NCBI RefSeq assembly: GCF_040412085.2
Contig: NZ_CP115921.1
Coordinates: 1,116,001 to 1,180,000, forward strand
From: Vibrio sp. CB1-14
Lineage (GTDB): Bacteria > Pseudomonadota > Gammaproteobacteria > Enterobacterales > Vibrionaceae
Length of the DNA: 64,000 nt
Reading direction: 5' to 3'
Part shown: positions 28,625 through 37,411 of the stretch, piece after piece
How the letters are laid out: each line of letters begins with the position of its first letter
How positions within the stretch are numbered: the stretch's first letter is position 1
Program-made: the position numbers and the translations under genes
Notes under the pieces: model-generated
What the model saw: only the letters and a program-made list of their open reading frames with translations
Database searches by the model: none
Told to the model about the DNA's origin: nothing

Positions 28625-28981
28625 ATGAGCTCGAAACAAGAACTCCAGAAACTGAAAAACCGCCTAGATAAGTGCAAGCATAAGCTAAATGGAGCAAAAG
28701 CTCGTGGTGACAATGAGTTGATTTCACGTTTTACCGATGAAATTGACAAGCTAACTAAGAAATTGGCTCAGTTAAACCATAAGCAAAGCTACGACATGAA
28801 CAAAGAGCGTAAGAGTTTGCTGGACATGCCTTTCTCTCGTGAAATCACCAAAGCAGAGCAGGCGGATATGGGTAAGCTGAAAAAGTCTGTGAAAGGCTTA
28901 GTTGTCGTTCACCCAATGACGAAAATTGGTAAAGAGCTGAAGCTAAAGGTAATGACAGGTTACGCACCAAAACCATTTTAA
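28625..28981 (+). CDS. yibL: YibL-family ribosome-associated protein
   Basis: 118-aa basic protein. A coiled-coil-like N-terminus (residues 3-60, Lys/Glu/Leu-rich) is followed by the conserved block MPFSREITKAEQADMGKLKK and GLVVVHPMTKIG, which match E. coli YibL closely from memory. YibL co-purifies with ribosomes; its role is unknown. The frame is open from 28553, but ATG 28625 has AAAGG upstream and the family N-terminus. Confidence 0.88.
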   Translation: MSSKQELQKLKNRLDKCKHKLNGAKARGDNELISRFTDEIDKLTKKLAQLNHKQSYDMNKERKSLLDMPFSREITKAEQADMGKLKKSVKGLVVVHPMTKIGKELKLKVMTGYAPKPF

Positions 28982-28997
28982 TGTTGTTTTAGCCAAG

Positions 28998-29024
28998 AAG
29001 GCGTACGTGAATAACGTGCGCCTT
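28998..29024 (+). terminator. Terminator after yibL
   Basis: AAGGCGTACGT (28998-29008), loop GAATA plus ACGTGCGCCTT to 29024, with one T-G pair, then TTTT. Good rho-independent form. Confidence 0.8.
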
Positions 29025-29072
29025 TTTTGTTTGTGTTTCATATAGATGGAATATTATACCTTCCTCACACGC

Positions 29073-29088
29073 TGTGATGTTGCTCACG
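29073..29088. promoter_or_regulatory. Candidate CRP site upstream of the GH13 gene
   Basis: TGTGA-TGTTGC-TCACG matches TGTGA-N6-TCACA at 9 of 10 positions. It is 240 bp before the start codon, in a 300-bp leader region without genes, so catabolite control of the glycosidase gene is likely. Confidence 0.55.
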
Positions 29089-29328
29089 GCTTCACGATAA
29101 AGCGATCTCGGTTAACAACTTGGGTTGTTGCACAATGTTTCTTGTTTAGTCTTTTTAATTCAATGGTTTATCGTCGTATTTAAGTGATTGGCACGATTTT
29201 CAAGGGTTAATTGTCTTCTACGCCTACCGCCTAAACCAACAGAAACTAAGTTGAGGATGAGCCGCGGTTTTCCTCAATCACTATAATTTTATCAACTGAA
29301 GTAATTCCAAGTAATAAAGGCGATCCTA
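29089..29328 (+). other. Leader region of the GH13 gene
   Basis: 240 bp without ORF between the CRP-like site and the start codon. AT-rich segments with several possible -10 boxes; no riboswitch or hairpin stands out. Confidence 0.35.
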
Positions 29329-30681
29329 ATGTCTATCAAAACCACCAGTCAAAGTAACGTGATCCTTCATGCGTTCGATTGGCCCTACGCTTTAGTGACT
29401 GAGCGCGCTCAGGAAATCAAAGCCTCTGGGTACAAGACAGTGCTTGTTTCCCCACCGATGAAGTCCTACCGTGGCGAGAAGGAAGTATTGTGGTGGCAGT
29501 TATACCAGCCTCAAGACTATCGCGTTATCGATAATAAACTCGGTAATACTGAAGATTTTAAAGCCATGATGGCGGCACTGAATGAACTCGATATTTGGGT
29601 ATACATAGATGTGGTTTTCAACCACATGGCGAATGAGTTGAGTCAGCGTCTCGATCTTCAATACCCGGGTAAATCAGACATAACGTGCTATCAGGAGCAT
29701 CCTAGCTACTTTGAGCAGCAAAAGTTATTTGGTGACTTGAGCAAACCTCTGTTCACAGAAGAGGATTTTGTTGAAGCGTTTGGTATCGAGAACTGGAAAG
29801 ATCGTTGGGAAGTGCAAAATGGCCGCCTGACCGGTGGACCAGAGGATCCAGGGTTGCCGACATTGCGCACAAGCGAGCACGTTATTGCTCAGCAGCAAGC
29901 GTATCTATTGGCGATGAAAGATCTTGGTGTGCGTGGTTATCGCATTGATGCAGCAAAACACCTTACTCTTGAGCACATCAAAAAGGTGTTCACTGATGAG
30001 ATCACTGAAGGCATGCATGTGTTCGGCGAAATCATTACTGATGGCGGTGCAACTGAGGAAGAGTACGAGCTGTTCCTTCAACCATATCTTGAAGAGACTA
30101 GACTGGCGGCGTACGACTTTCCGCTGTTCAAAACCATTTTTGAAGCCTTTTCATCCAAAGACGGAAGCTTAACGTCATTGATTGATCCTTATTGTTTTGG
30201 TCTGGCTCTGACTCATGAGCGTTCAATTACCTTTGTGACAACTCATGATATTCCAAATAACGATGTGTTTAGTGACATGGTCATGGAGGAGCAGGATGAG
30301 TGGTTGGCGTATGTGTACATCCTTACACGCGGCGAAGGGGTTCCTCTCATATACAGTGACCTTGATCCAAGTGGTATCACCAATAAACGAGGTTTACCAA
30401 GATGGGTGGATGGTTGGAAAGATCCTAAACTTGCTAAGTTGATTCGTTTCTACCATACCGTTCACGAAGCGACCGTTGAGATCATTGAGGCGAATGAAGA
30501 TCTGTTGGCATTTAGCCGAGGTGACAAAGGTGTCGTAGTGATCAACAAGTCATCACGCAGTAAAGTAGTGGCTCTCAATCAAACTAACACACTGAGTTCG
30601 ATCTTTTCTGATGCTGTGGTTGAGGCTGATGGCGCGCTGCATATCGAACCGATGAGTGCTGAGGTTTTAGTATCGGTTTAA
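29329..30681 (+). CDS. Cytoplasmic GH13 alpha-amylase-family enzyme
   Basis: 450-aa glycoside hydrolase family 13 protein without signal peptide, so it acts on internal alpha-glucans or imported maltodextrins. Conserved regions: I DVVFNH (94-99), II GYRIDAAKH with nucleophile D207, III GEII with acid/base E234, IV TTHD with D307. The C-terminal beta-sandwich is short. Ribosome site AAGG. It stands alone between two terminators, behind a CRP-like site. Exact specificity is open. Confidence 0.85.
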   Translation: MSIKTTSQSNVILHAFDWPYALVTERAQEIKASGYKTVLVSPPMKSYRGEKEVLWWQLYQPQDYRVIDNKLGNTEDFKAMMAALNELDIWVYIDVVFNHMANELSQRLDLQYPGKSDITCYQEHPSYFEQQKLFGDLSKPLFTEEDFVEAFGIENWKDRWEVQNGRLTGGPEDPGLPTLRTSEHVIAQQQAYLLAMKDLGVRGYRIDAAKHLTLEHIKKVFTDEITEGMHVFGEIITDGGATEEEYELFLQPYLEETRLAAYDFPLFKTIFEAFSSKDGSLTSLIDPYCFGLALTHERSITFVTTHDIPNNDVFSDMVMEEQDEWLAYVYILTRGEGVPLIYSDLDPSGITNKRGLPRWVDGWKDPKLAKLIRFYHTVHEATVEIIEANEDLLAFSRGDKGVVVINKSSRSKVVALNQTNTLSSIFSDAVVEADGALHIEPMSAEVLVSV

Positions 30682-30712
30682 GTCGCTAACTTTAAACATA
30701 CTGAGCTGATAC

Positions 30713-30747
30713 AAAAAGCCCTCGCAAAATATTGCGAGGGCTTTTTT
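30713..30747. terminator. Bidirectional terminator between the GH13 and sulfatase-fold genes
   Basis: AAAAAGCCCTCGCAA (30713-30727), loop AATA, TTGCGAGGGCTTTTT (30732-30746). 15-bp stem with A-run and U-run flanks; serves both convergent genes. Confidence 0.9.
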
Positions 30748-30761
30748 ATTGAAGCTAGCTA

Positions 30762-32603
30762 TTACTCCGTGTAGCGGGTAAGCAGCTCAATGGCATAGTG
30801 CATACGCTCGTGGTCGATCTCTTGCTGTGGCAATAATCGGTTAGTGCCGTCTTTTACTTCATAAAGACCGTTACCTTTGAGTGAGAAGATCTTATCTTCG
30901 GACACAACGGCGTAGTCGCCGTAGTCTGCAACGATGGTGTATGGGCGGTCAACAAACTCACCGTAGAGATCTTCACCAACCGCGTAGTCTTCGATGTCGT
31001 TGGTCACACCTAGGTAGTTTTTCATGATGGTCGGCACAAAGTCATAGTGTGTGGTCATCTTGCCTTGTGGCCACTGGCTGGCTTCTTTGTCGACGCCAGC
31101 ACCAATCATAATAAACGGTACTTTGATTTGAGCTTCGGTGAAGTTGCCGTTGTGACCCCAGAAGTTTTGACCATTGTCATTGAGCTCTTCACCGTGGTCA
31201 CCAGTAATAACGATCAGTGTATCGTCATAGGTGCCTTCCGCTTTTAGTTTGGCAATCACTTCTTTGATTTTGCTATCAACAAAGTGAGTACTTGTACGGT
31301 AGCGGTTGAAGATAGGCTCCGGATCGGAATCGTTACTGCGTACGAACGGGTTGTTTGGTCCAGACATTGGCTCAAACTTCGGCTCATAATCCGCAGGGAA
31401 AACGAATCCATGTGGCGCATCAAAGAACAAGAACGAGAAGGTTGGTTTTGACTTATTGACGTCATACCAAACCATCCAATCGTCGACGAGTTCGATATCA
31501 CGATCAGCAGAATTACCTTTACTCTTACCACGAATACGTAGATCCGGGATGTTGGCGAAGATAGTACGGTTGAACTCTGGTGACTCGATGTGTGCTGATG
31601 TAAACACACCAATCTCGTAGTTAAGCTCTTGCAAGCGATCCATCAACACTGTTGGACGCTGGTTTGCTAGCATTGGATGCCAGTAAGGACCAGGTAGACC
31701 GTAGAATAGACCAAATGTGCCCATTCGAGTCGCGTTACCAGAGGCATAGTGTTTATCGAATGATAAGCCTTCGTTATACAGATCGTAAACGGTTGGCATG
31801 TACTCGGGTGTCACCGTATCTGGGCGCCATGAGTCGATCAGAATTAACATGATGTTCTTCGGCTGTGACGGTGCCTCACCGACAATTGGATTTAGGGGGT
31901 AGTTAAGACCACCTTGTACTTTTGGTGCTTTAGCTTGATTTCTCTCTAACTCTTCGCGGTCTAGCCAGCCCTTTTTAATTAGGAAGGAGTTTGCGATAGT
32001 TGGATAGAACATCGGTAGATACTGGTTCACAAACATGACAGGCTGGTAGGTTTTCGCCGCTGCCCAAATGTGAATACCGTGGCTTGCCAATGTGGTGGCA
32101 ATAAATAATGGGAAAAATACTTTGCGAAGTTTTTTGGTCAACGTGAAACTGCGAAGCTCCATTTTACTTAGCGCCCACCATTGAAGTGCAAACACAGAGC
32201 CAAGACCAACCACAAGCATAAGCCATGCAGACCATGGAAACTCAACGATTTGTCCCGACATTACCATAGAGAGTACTGGGTAATTTAGGTGGAATCGGTA
32301 GAAGCCAAATACCATGGTATCGACAAACAAAAAGCCCAGCGCGATGGTGGCTACCAGTGCCAAAATAGGACGCTTTATCTTTAATGGTAAGAAACAAACC
32401 ACCAAACCCACAAGCCAGAAGACTAACGCGAGTAGCGCCATATGGCTGAACAAACTGGTCACAGCAAACGAGAACTGAAGTCCATCGAAGGGCAAGTCTG
32501 GGAAATAAAGGAAATAGCGGGCGCCAATTAGCGTCGCAAGCAATGCATTGAGGATCCAAAACTCATAGTAAGGACTCAGCTTTGATTTTAAAAACTTAAG
32601 CAT
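30762..32603 (-). CDS. YejM-like inner membrane protein with sulfatase fold (DUF3413)
   Basis: 613 aa: five predicted N-terminal helices (about residues 17-180) and a periplasmic alkaline-phosphatase/sulfatase-fold domain (about 245-600). It shares the layout of E. coli YejM/PbgA, the cardiolipin/LPS sensor. Unlike YejM as I remember it, it keeps metal-binding residues (LILIDSWRPDT, ASGNATRMG, TGDHGEEL, WGHNG), so it may be catalytic. ATG 32603 chosen; the upstream TTG at 32609 is less likely. Monocistronic, between hairpins. Confidence 0.82.
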   Translation of the reverse strand: MLKFLKSKLSPYYEFWILNALLATLIGARYFLYFPDLPFDGLQFSFAVTSLFSHMALLALVFWLVGLVVCFLPLKIKRPILALVATIALGFLFVDTMVFGFYRFHLNYPVLSMVMSGQIVEFPWSAWLMLVVGLGSVFALQWWALSKMELRSFTLTKKLRKVFFPLFIATTLASHGIHIWAAAKTYQPVMFVNQYLPMFYPTIANSFLIKKGWLDREELERNQAKAPKVQGGLNYPLNPIVGEAPSQPKNIMLILIDSWRPDTVTPEYMPTVYDLYNEGLSFDKHYASGNATRMGTFGLFYGLPGPYWHPMLANQRPTVLMDRLQELNYEIGVFTSAHIESPEFNRTIFANIPDLRIRGKSKGNSADRDIELVDDWMVWYDVNKSKPTFSFLFFDAPHGFVFPADYEPKFEPMSGPNNPFVRSNDSDPEPIFNRYRTSTHFVDSKIKEVIAKLKAEGTYDDTLIVITGDHGEELNDNGQNFWGHNGNFTEAQIKVPFIMIGAGVDKEASQWPQGKMTTHYDFVPTIMKNYLGVTNDIEDYAVGEDLYGEFVDRPYTIVADYGDYAVVSEDKIFSLKGNGLYEVKDGTNRLLPQQEIDHERMHYAIELLTRYTE

Positions 32604-32741
32604 ATTCAATAGACCAAAATGTAAAATCTAGGTTTGCCGCACATCGACAAGGGCGCATATTGTACGTGAGCTCGAAGGAGATTGAAACTTTTGCAGACAG
32701 AGGGATGTAGAATGTTACAAAATACTGACATTAATAAAGTC

Positions 32742-32777
32742 ACCTACACCATGTTAATTAATTGATTTGGTGTAGGT
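32742..32777 (-). terminator. Hairpin after elbB
   Basis: ACCTACACCA (from 32742) pairs with TGGTGTAGGT (to 32777) around a 16-nt AT-rich loop. It lies just past the elbB stop on the minus strand. U-run weak. Confidence 0.4.
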
Positions 32778-32798
32778 AATTCTATTAGTTCTTAGCTG

Positions 32799-33449
32799 TT
32801 AGGCCAATGAAACCAGCTTACTTACCAGCTTGTCTATGCCACTCGCCGCTTCTGAGATACTGCTTGCGAGCATATAGGCTGGCGTTGAGAGGACTTTATT
32901 GCTCTCATCATAGACAAAATCGTTTACGGCACACTCAATATGGCGTCCACCAAGCGCATTAAAGCCTTCAGCCGTACCTGTATCGCTGCCGATGGTACCG
33001 GACACAGATTCGGGGTAAATCATCGGGATAATAACAGGGGCAATGCACAAGTAACCCGCAGGCTTATTCGCTTGCTTGAAAGCTCGGCAAGCAGATGCAA
33101 CACCTGCGTTAATGGAACACTCAGCACCATTGATGGCAAAGTCGGTCAGGTTTTTGGCTGCGCCGAAGCCGCCTGGTACAAGCAGCGCGTCGTAGTCGTC
33201 AACATTCAGTTTTTCGACATCTTCAATACTGCCACGTGCAATTCGCGCCGCTTCAACCAAGACATTGCGCGACTCTGCCATTTCCTCGCCAGTGATATGG
33301 TTAATAACATGATATTGCTCTACGTTTGGCGCAAAACAATGCCACGTCGCTCCAGCCTTCTCAATGGCGTGTAAGGCCAATACAGACTCGTGAATCTCGG
33401 CACCATCAAAGACGCCGGAACCGCTCAGAATAACCGCTATTTTCTTCAT
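32799..33449 (-). CDS. elbB: Glyoxalase-like protein ElbB
   Basis: 216-aa DJ-1/PfpI-superfamily protein; E. coli ElbB has glyoxalase activity and was linked to isoprenoid synthesis. Family signatures are VILSGSGVFDGAEIHESVL (about 6-24), LLVPGGFGAAKNL (about 89-101) and VASACRAFKQANKPAG, which contains the nucleophilic Cys. Cytosolic, ribosome site GAGG. Monocistronic. Confidence 0.93.
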   Translation of the reverse strand: MKKIAVILSGSGVFDGAEIHESVLALHAIEKAGATWHCFAPNVEQYHVINHITGEEMAESRNVLVEAARIARGSIEDVEKLNVDDYDALLVPGGFGAAKNLTDFAINGAECSINAGVASACRAFKQANKPAGYLCIAPVIIPMIYPESVSGTIGSDTGTAEGFNALGGRHIECAVNDFVYDESNKVLSTPAYMLASSISEAASGIDKLVSKLVSLA

Positions 33450-33638
33450 AATTTTGACCTCAGATGACTGTCAACTATGTGCTCAAACTATCTCGATGAC
33501 TCTACGCTTAAACGTGACTCGAGCACAGCTATATAGCGATACTAGTAGATTTTACAGCGAGTTGGACGAAGCCCAGTCAATAATGTGCTCCGCTAGACAA
33601 AAGTGCGATCGAAGGAGATAAAAAGTAGCGAGCGCTGT

Positions 33639-34889
33639 CTATTTCTTTGCACTGGCTGTCTGTTCGTAATGATGTTCACTGTTCATAACGGTGTCAATAA
33701 TCTCAGACATTTGGTTGAAGTAGGGGTTAAATGTTAAACGAGCGTGGATCTTTCCTAGCTCTTGATAGCCGTATGAGGAATACCACATTGGTTCTCCATT
33801 TAGGCAAGCTGTATAGGCCTCTTCGGATTGACCATTGTCACAAATGCGCACTGTTCCTTGAGTCCCATAGTATGGATTTTCTGGGCTAAACAACATTCCC
33901 ATGTGCGATCCATTGGAGACACGAAACTTAGGGAGGCGCATGGTTTGAGCGATCGTTCCGCTAACTTGTGGCGCATTGTCGCCCTGCCAAATCAGCTTGT
34001 TATTTGGATTTGAAAAATGGCTATTGAACCAACCTACCGCGGCTTTTGTGTCAACAACGCTATCGCCTTCGCTCAACACCATCACTGTGGGTTTATCGAA
34101 CTGGTGTTTATCTAATTGCTTTTGTACTTGGCTAACGGTTTCGTAATAGACTGCAGCTCCATTCATCGGCAGAGAATTGTAGCGAAGAATGTTGTCTTCA
34201 GGGTCTTTATCCGCCCATTGTACAAATACGCTTACAAAGCTTGCATATTTAACCGCGGTAGAGCTGGGCTCAAAGGCTGGGGAAAATAGCAGAAGCCCAG
34301 AAATGCGGTCATCTTGCAGTGCCTTACTAGTCACTAGGTTAGCTCCGGTAGAATAGCCACCGAGCCAAATAGATGGGTACTCGTCTAACAAGAGGGCAGT
34401 GTGGTGCTCAACGACACCATGCCAATCTTCATAGCTTGGTAGAATGAGATCGCCCACTTTACTGCCGTGGCCAGGAAGTAATATCGCTCTAACGAGATAA
34501 CCCCGTTTGGCAAGATGGTTAGCGATATCACGAAAAGAGTAGGGAGAATCGCCAAGGCCGTGCACTAATAGTACGGCCTCGCCGTTTGGGTTTTCAGGAA
34601 CAACTTCGAAAGGGCTGTTGAGTGCCACTTCTAGCGTGTGATCATCAGTCTTGTAGACGCGATGCTCGGCTAGCCACTGCTGAGTTTCGTCAACATAGTC
34701 TTGGTAATTTGACTGTTGGTAGCTAGGTAGGCTTGGCGCATGAGAAAACGAAGGGTTTTCGTTTTTCGTTGAGCAGCCAATGATGCCGGCAGTAATAAAA
34801 GCAGACAGATAAAACGCTAACGCCACCAACTTTCGCTTGTGACGCGATAGTTTTTCGCGTTTAGATTCACTTGGACGAAACTTCTTCAT
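33639..34889 (-). CDS. Alpha/beta hydrolase, probable lipoprotein
   Basis: 416-aa hydrolase. The N-terminus is basic (MKKFRPSESKREKL) then hydrophobic, ending in AGIIGCST, a plausible lipobox, so it is likely membrane-tethered in the periplasm. The hydrolase part has the oxyanion HGLGDSPYSF (about residues 113), lid-proximal LLPGHGSKVGD, and nucleophile elbow GYSTGA. A His follows in NGSHMGML. The substrate is probably a lipid or ester. Start ATG 34889 has GAGGG upstream and overlaps the preceding small gene by 23 nt. Confidence 0.78.
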   Translation of the reverse strand: MKKFRPSESKREKLSRHKRKLVALAFYLSAFITAGIIGCSTKNENPSFSHAPSLPSYQQSNYQDYVDETQQWLAEHRVYKTDDHTLEVALNSPFEVVPENPNGEAVLLVHGLGDSPYSFRDIANHLAKRGYLVRAILLPGHGSKVGDLILPSYEDWHGVVEHHTALLLDEYPSIWLGGYSTGANLVTSKALQDDRISGLLLFSPAFEPSSTAVKYASFVSVFVQWADKDPEDNILRYNSLPMNGAAVYYETVSQVQKQLDKHQFDKPTVMVLSEGDSVVDTKAAVGWFNSHFSNPNNKLIWQGDNAPQVSGTIAQTMRLPKFRVSNGSHMGMLFSPENPYYGTQGTVRICDNGQSEEAYTACLNGEPMWYSSYGYQELGKIHARLTFNPYFNQMSEIIDTVMNSEHHYEQTASAKK

Positions 34890-35088
34890 ATTCACCCTCG
34901 ATAGTATTGCCGTTTGCGGTTTGGCCTTGTGCCTCGCGCTGACGGGCAAATTCTTTGTCTAACTGCTTTTTAATACGGTTGCCAGTGATGAATGCAGCAA
35001 TGGCCATTGGGATTGCCATTAGTAGGCTGAACATCATTGCCACAAAACCGATAAATAGTGCGCTAATGGTTAGGAGTGCTTGTTTCAT
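34867..35088 (-). CDS. Small membrane protein upstream of the lipoprotein hydrolase
   Basis: 73 aa: one long or two short hydrophobic stretches (about residues 4-36) followed by a charged tail (RIKKQLDKEFARQREAQGQ) ending in TIEGEYEEVSSK. Family not recognised. ATG 35088 has AGAGG 5 nt upstream; the longer frame to 35142 lacks one. Its end overlaps the hydrolase start by 23 nt, suggesting translational coupling. Confidence 0.72.
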   Translation of the reverse strand: MKQALLTISALFIGFVAMMFSLLMAIPMAIAAFITGNRIKKQLDKEFARQREAQGQTANGNTIEGEYEEVSSK

Positions 35089-35190
35089 AATGACCTCTTT
35101 GTAATAAACCGAATGCAAAAATGGACGAGTCTTTATGGGCATCCTTTACTGGTATCGCTCCTTTATATCGAAATACTACGCTAAGGAATA

Positions 35191-35234
35191 TGAACCAAAC
35201 ATGAACATTGGTTCAAAAAGATGTTCATGTTTGG
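35191..35234. repeat. Two competing inverted repeats
   Basis: TGAACCAA-N9-TTGGTTCA (35191-35215) and CCAAACATGAACAT-N12-ATGTTCATGTTTGG (35195-35234) share bases, so only one can form as a hairpin at a time. They lie 107 bp upstream of the small membrane gene and 22 bp past the rpiR stop. Either a terminator for rpiR or an operator. Confidence 0.6.
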
Positions 35235-35255
35235 TGGGGGGAGTTGAAGCAGTAA

Positions 35256-36119
35256 TTAGTCGCCCAATGGCTGGCGATCGCTTCCGGTTCTGTGGGTATC
35301 TAAGGCAAGCTTTAAGCGGCGAAGGCGGTCGCGAGAGCGGCGCTTGTGGTTTACTGCGAGCTCCATAGCGATTACGTCAACTAAGGCAAGCATCGCATAG
35401 CGTGACGCAGATGGTTTGTAAATAAAATCGGTTTCTTTGTGAACGATAGGCAGAACAAGATCGCTAAGGTTCGCCAGTGGTGAGCCTGAAGGGGTAATAG
35501 CAATCACAGGGACGCCATATTGCTTTGCAGTTTCAGCCGTTTCGACCACGATTGGTGTGTGACCCGTCGCCGATATCACCACCATCACGTCATTGGCATC
35601 GGCTGTTGCCGCCACCATGCGAGTGAGCAATCCATCATTGTATGACACTACTGGGTAGCCAAGTCTAAACAGACGATGCTGCAGCTCTTGTGAGGTGATG
35701 GTTGAGCCACCACCGACGCCAATCGCAATGATTTGCCTTGCTGAGTGAAGTAATTCCGCCGCCTTGCTGATGTCTGCTTCGTTAATAAGCGCTCGGTTGA
35801 TGTCCAAAGCCTGTTTGATGGACTCGTAAATGCCTTGATGACCAGTCTGCACCGGCGGCTCAATAATAAAGCGCTGGCCTACCGCAAGTGATTGCGCCAG
35901 TTTGATTTTAAGGTCGCGAACATTTTTGCATCCCACGGCTTTTGCAAAGCGAGTGATGGTAGCTTCGCTCACGCTTGCTTGCTCTGCGAGTTCCGTAATA
36001 CTGGCGTTGGCAGCGCTGCTTACATCATCTGTAATAAGGTCTGCGACCTTTTTTTCTGCGTCACGAAGCGCACTGTAGCGCTCCGTGATTTGAGAAATAA
36101 TGTCTATTTCTACGCTCAA
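35256..36119 (-). CDS. MurR/RpiR-family transcriptional regulator
   Basis: 287-aa regulator with an N-terminal HTH of the RpiR type (ITELAEQASVSEATITRFAKAVG, split near residues 41-63) and a C-terminal SIS sugar-phosphate-binding domain (IAIGVGGGSTI, VISATGHTPIVVE). The frame is open to 36203 but would overlap the preceding gene. TTG 36119 has GAGGGA 6 nt upstream and gives the usual MSVEIDII-type start. Cotranscribed with the PLP enzyme and probably controls the divergent locus. Confidence 0.85.
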   Translation of the reverse strand: MSVEIDIISQITERYSALRDAEKKVADLITDDVSSAANASITELAEQASVSEATITRFAKAVGCKNVRDLKIKLAQSLAVGQRFIIEPPVQTGHQGIYESIKQALDINRALINEADISKAAELLHSARQIIAIGVGGGSTITSQELQHRLFRLGYPVVSYNDGLLTRMVAATADANDVMVVISATGHTPIVVETAETAKQYGVPVIAITPSGSPLANLSDLVLPIVHKETDFIYKPSASRYAMLALVDVIAMELAVNHKRRSRDRLRRLKLALDTHRTGSDRQPLGD

Positions 36120-36129
36120 AATGTTCCCT

Positions 36130-37398
36130 CTAGAATGCTGTCTCGACCCAATGTTCGACATTATGCTGGTCATCGCTAATGGCAATGTAGCGCCATTTAT
36201 CAAAGGTTAGGCAAGGGTGCGATGTTGAAAAGGCAATCATATCACCAACTTGGAGATCGCAGTCCTCTGGAACCGACAAAAATGTGTGTTGATCCATCAC
36301 ATCCGTCGCCACAAGGCCTGCTGTATCTATTTGTTCACCATCGCGATAGATTCGCTCAGGAATAGGAAGCCCTGCGTCGAATGCGACATCGCGCTTGCCT
36401 AAACCTATGATGGCTTTTGTGGCTTCAGGGCGAGAAATGACATACGCCCAAACCTCTAAAGCGGAAGAGAGATCGCCGCCAAGCTCACAAGCAAAACCCT
36501 GGTTTTTCTCAGCACGTCGCATCACTTTATGCTGGGCATCTAGATAGATACCAGTGTCATGAATGACGTAGCAACCAGGGCGTAAAATGGCATCAAAGGC
36601 GTCGAGGTGGGCAAATTCTTCCGCGACCACGTCGTACCATGCTGAGCCAGCACCTGTGACGATCGGTTTTTCAGGCAGTAGATTGTCTGCAACTAACTGA
36701 CCGGCTAACTCAAGAGTATTGGCAAGAAACTGACGGACACGGGCTTCTTCATCGCCACCGTGGATCACGCCCTCATAGACTTCAATCCCCACCAAATTAA
36801 CGTTTGGCATATCGGTTATAAACTGAGCAAGCGCGACGACTTCATCGACTGTGCGGCAGCCGCAGCGACCGCCTGCAACGCCATATTCAATCAGAACGTC
36901 GATTGAGCTGTTAGCGTGTTCAAAATAGTGCTGCAACTTCTGAATATTTTGTTTTGAATCTACACATACCATCACGCGAGCATCGGTATCTCGTCGTACT
37001 CGATGAATCATGGCCATGTTGGCTTTGCCTACGAGTTGGTTGGCCATCATGATGTTGGTGATACCACAGTGAGCGGCCACTTCAACTTGTGGGGCGGTGG
37101 CGACCGTCACACCCCAAGCACCACACTCCTGCTGCTGACGGAAAAATTCCGGAGTCATGGTTGTTTTGCCATGTGGACAAAGTTTAACGCCGTGATGGTT
37201 GGCAAATTTTTGCATCCACTGCATGTTATTTTCTAAATGACTGCGCTTAATCACGGCTGCAGGCAAGCTAATTTCTTCTTTAGGTAAGCTGTAACTGGGC
37301 ACTTCTTGGTCGCAGCACGCCATTCCTTTTTGACCAATTGCATATCCCAACGCATGGCTTCTGTGATTGTTTCTATCTTTTTTAAATAGATTATTCAT
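36130..37398 (-). CDS. D-serine/D-threonine dehydratase-like PLP enzyme
   Basis: 422-aa fold-type III (alanine-racemase-like) PLP protein of the DSD1 family, often annotated amino acid deaminase. The PLP lysine is K78 in CPHGKTTM, and the C-terminal zinc pair H-x-C is in STSHPCLTFDKW, the DSD1/D-threonine aldolase signature. It would release ammonia and a keto acid from a D-amino acid. ATG 37398 has GAGGA upstream. Divergent from the D-aminoacylase gene and followed 10 nt later by rpiR, so it acts in the same pathway. Confidence 0.82.
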   Translation of the reverse strand: MNNLFKKDRNNHRSHALGYAIGQKGMACCDQEVPSYSLPKEEISLPAAVIKRSHLENNMQWMQKFANHHGVKLCPHGKTTMTPEFFRQQQECGAWGVTVATAPQVEVAAHCGITNIMMANQLVGKANMAMIHRVRRDTDARVMVCVDSKQNIQKLQHYFEHANSSIDVLIEYGVAGGRCGCRTVDEVVALAQFITDMPNVNLVGIEVYEGVIHGGDEEARVRQFLANTLELAGQLVADNLLPEKPIVTGAGSAWYDVVAEEFAHLDAFDAILRPGCYVIHDTGIYLDAQHKVMRRAEKNQGFACELGGDLSSALEVWAYVISRPEATKAIIGLGKRDVAFDAGLPIPERIYRDGEQIDTAGLVATDVMDQHTFLSVPEDCDLQVGDMIAFSTSHPCLTFDKWRYIAISDDQHNVEHWVETAF

Positions 37399-37411
37399 TT
37401 TAATCCTCACA

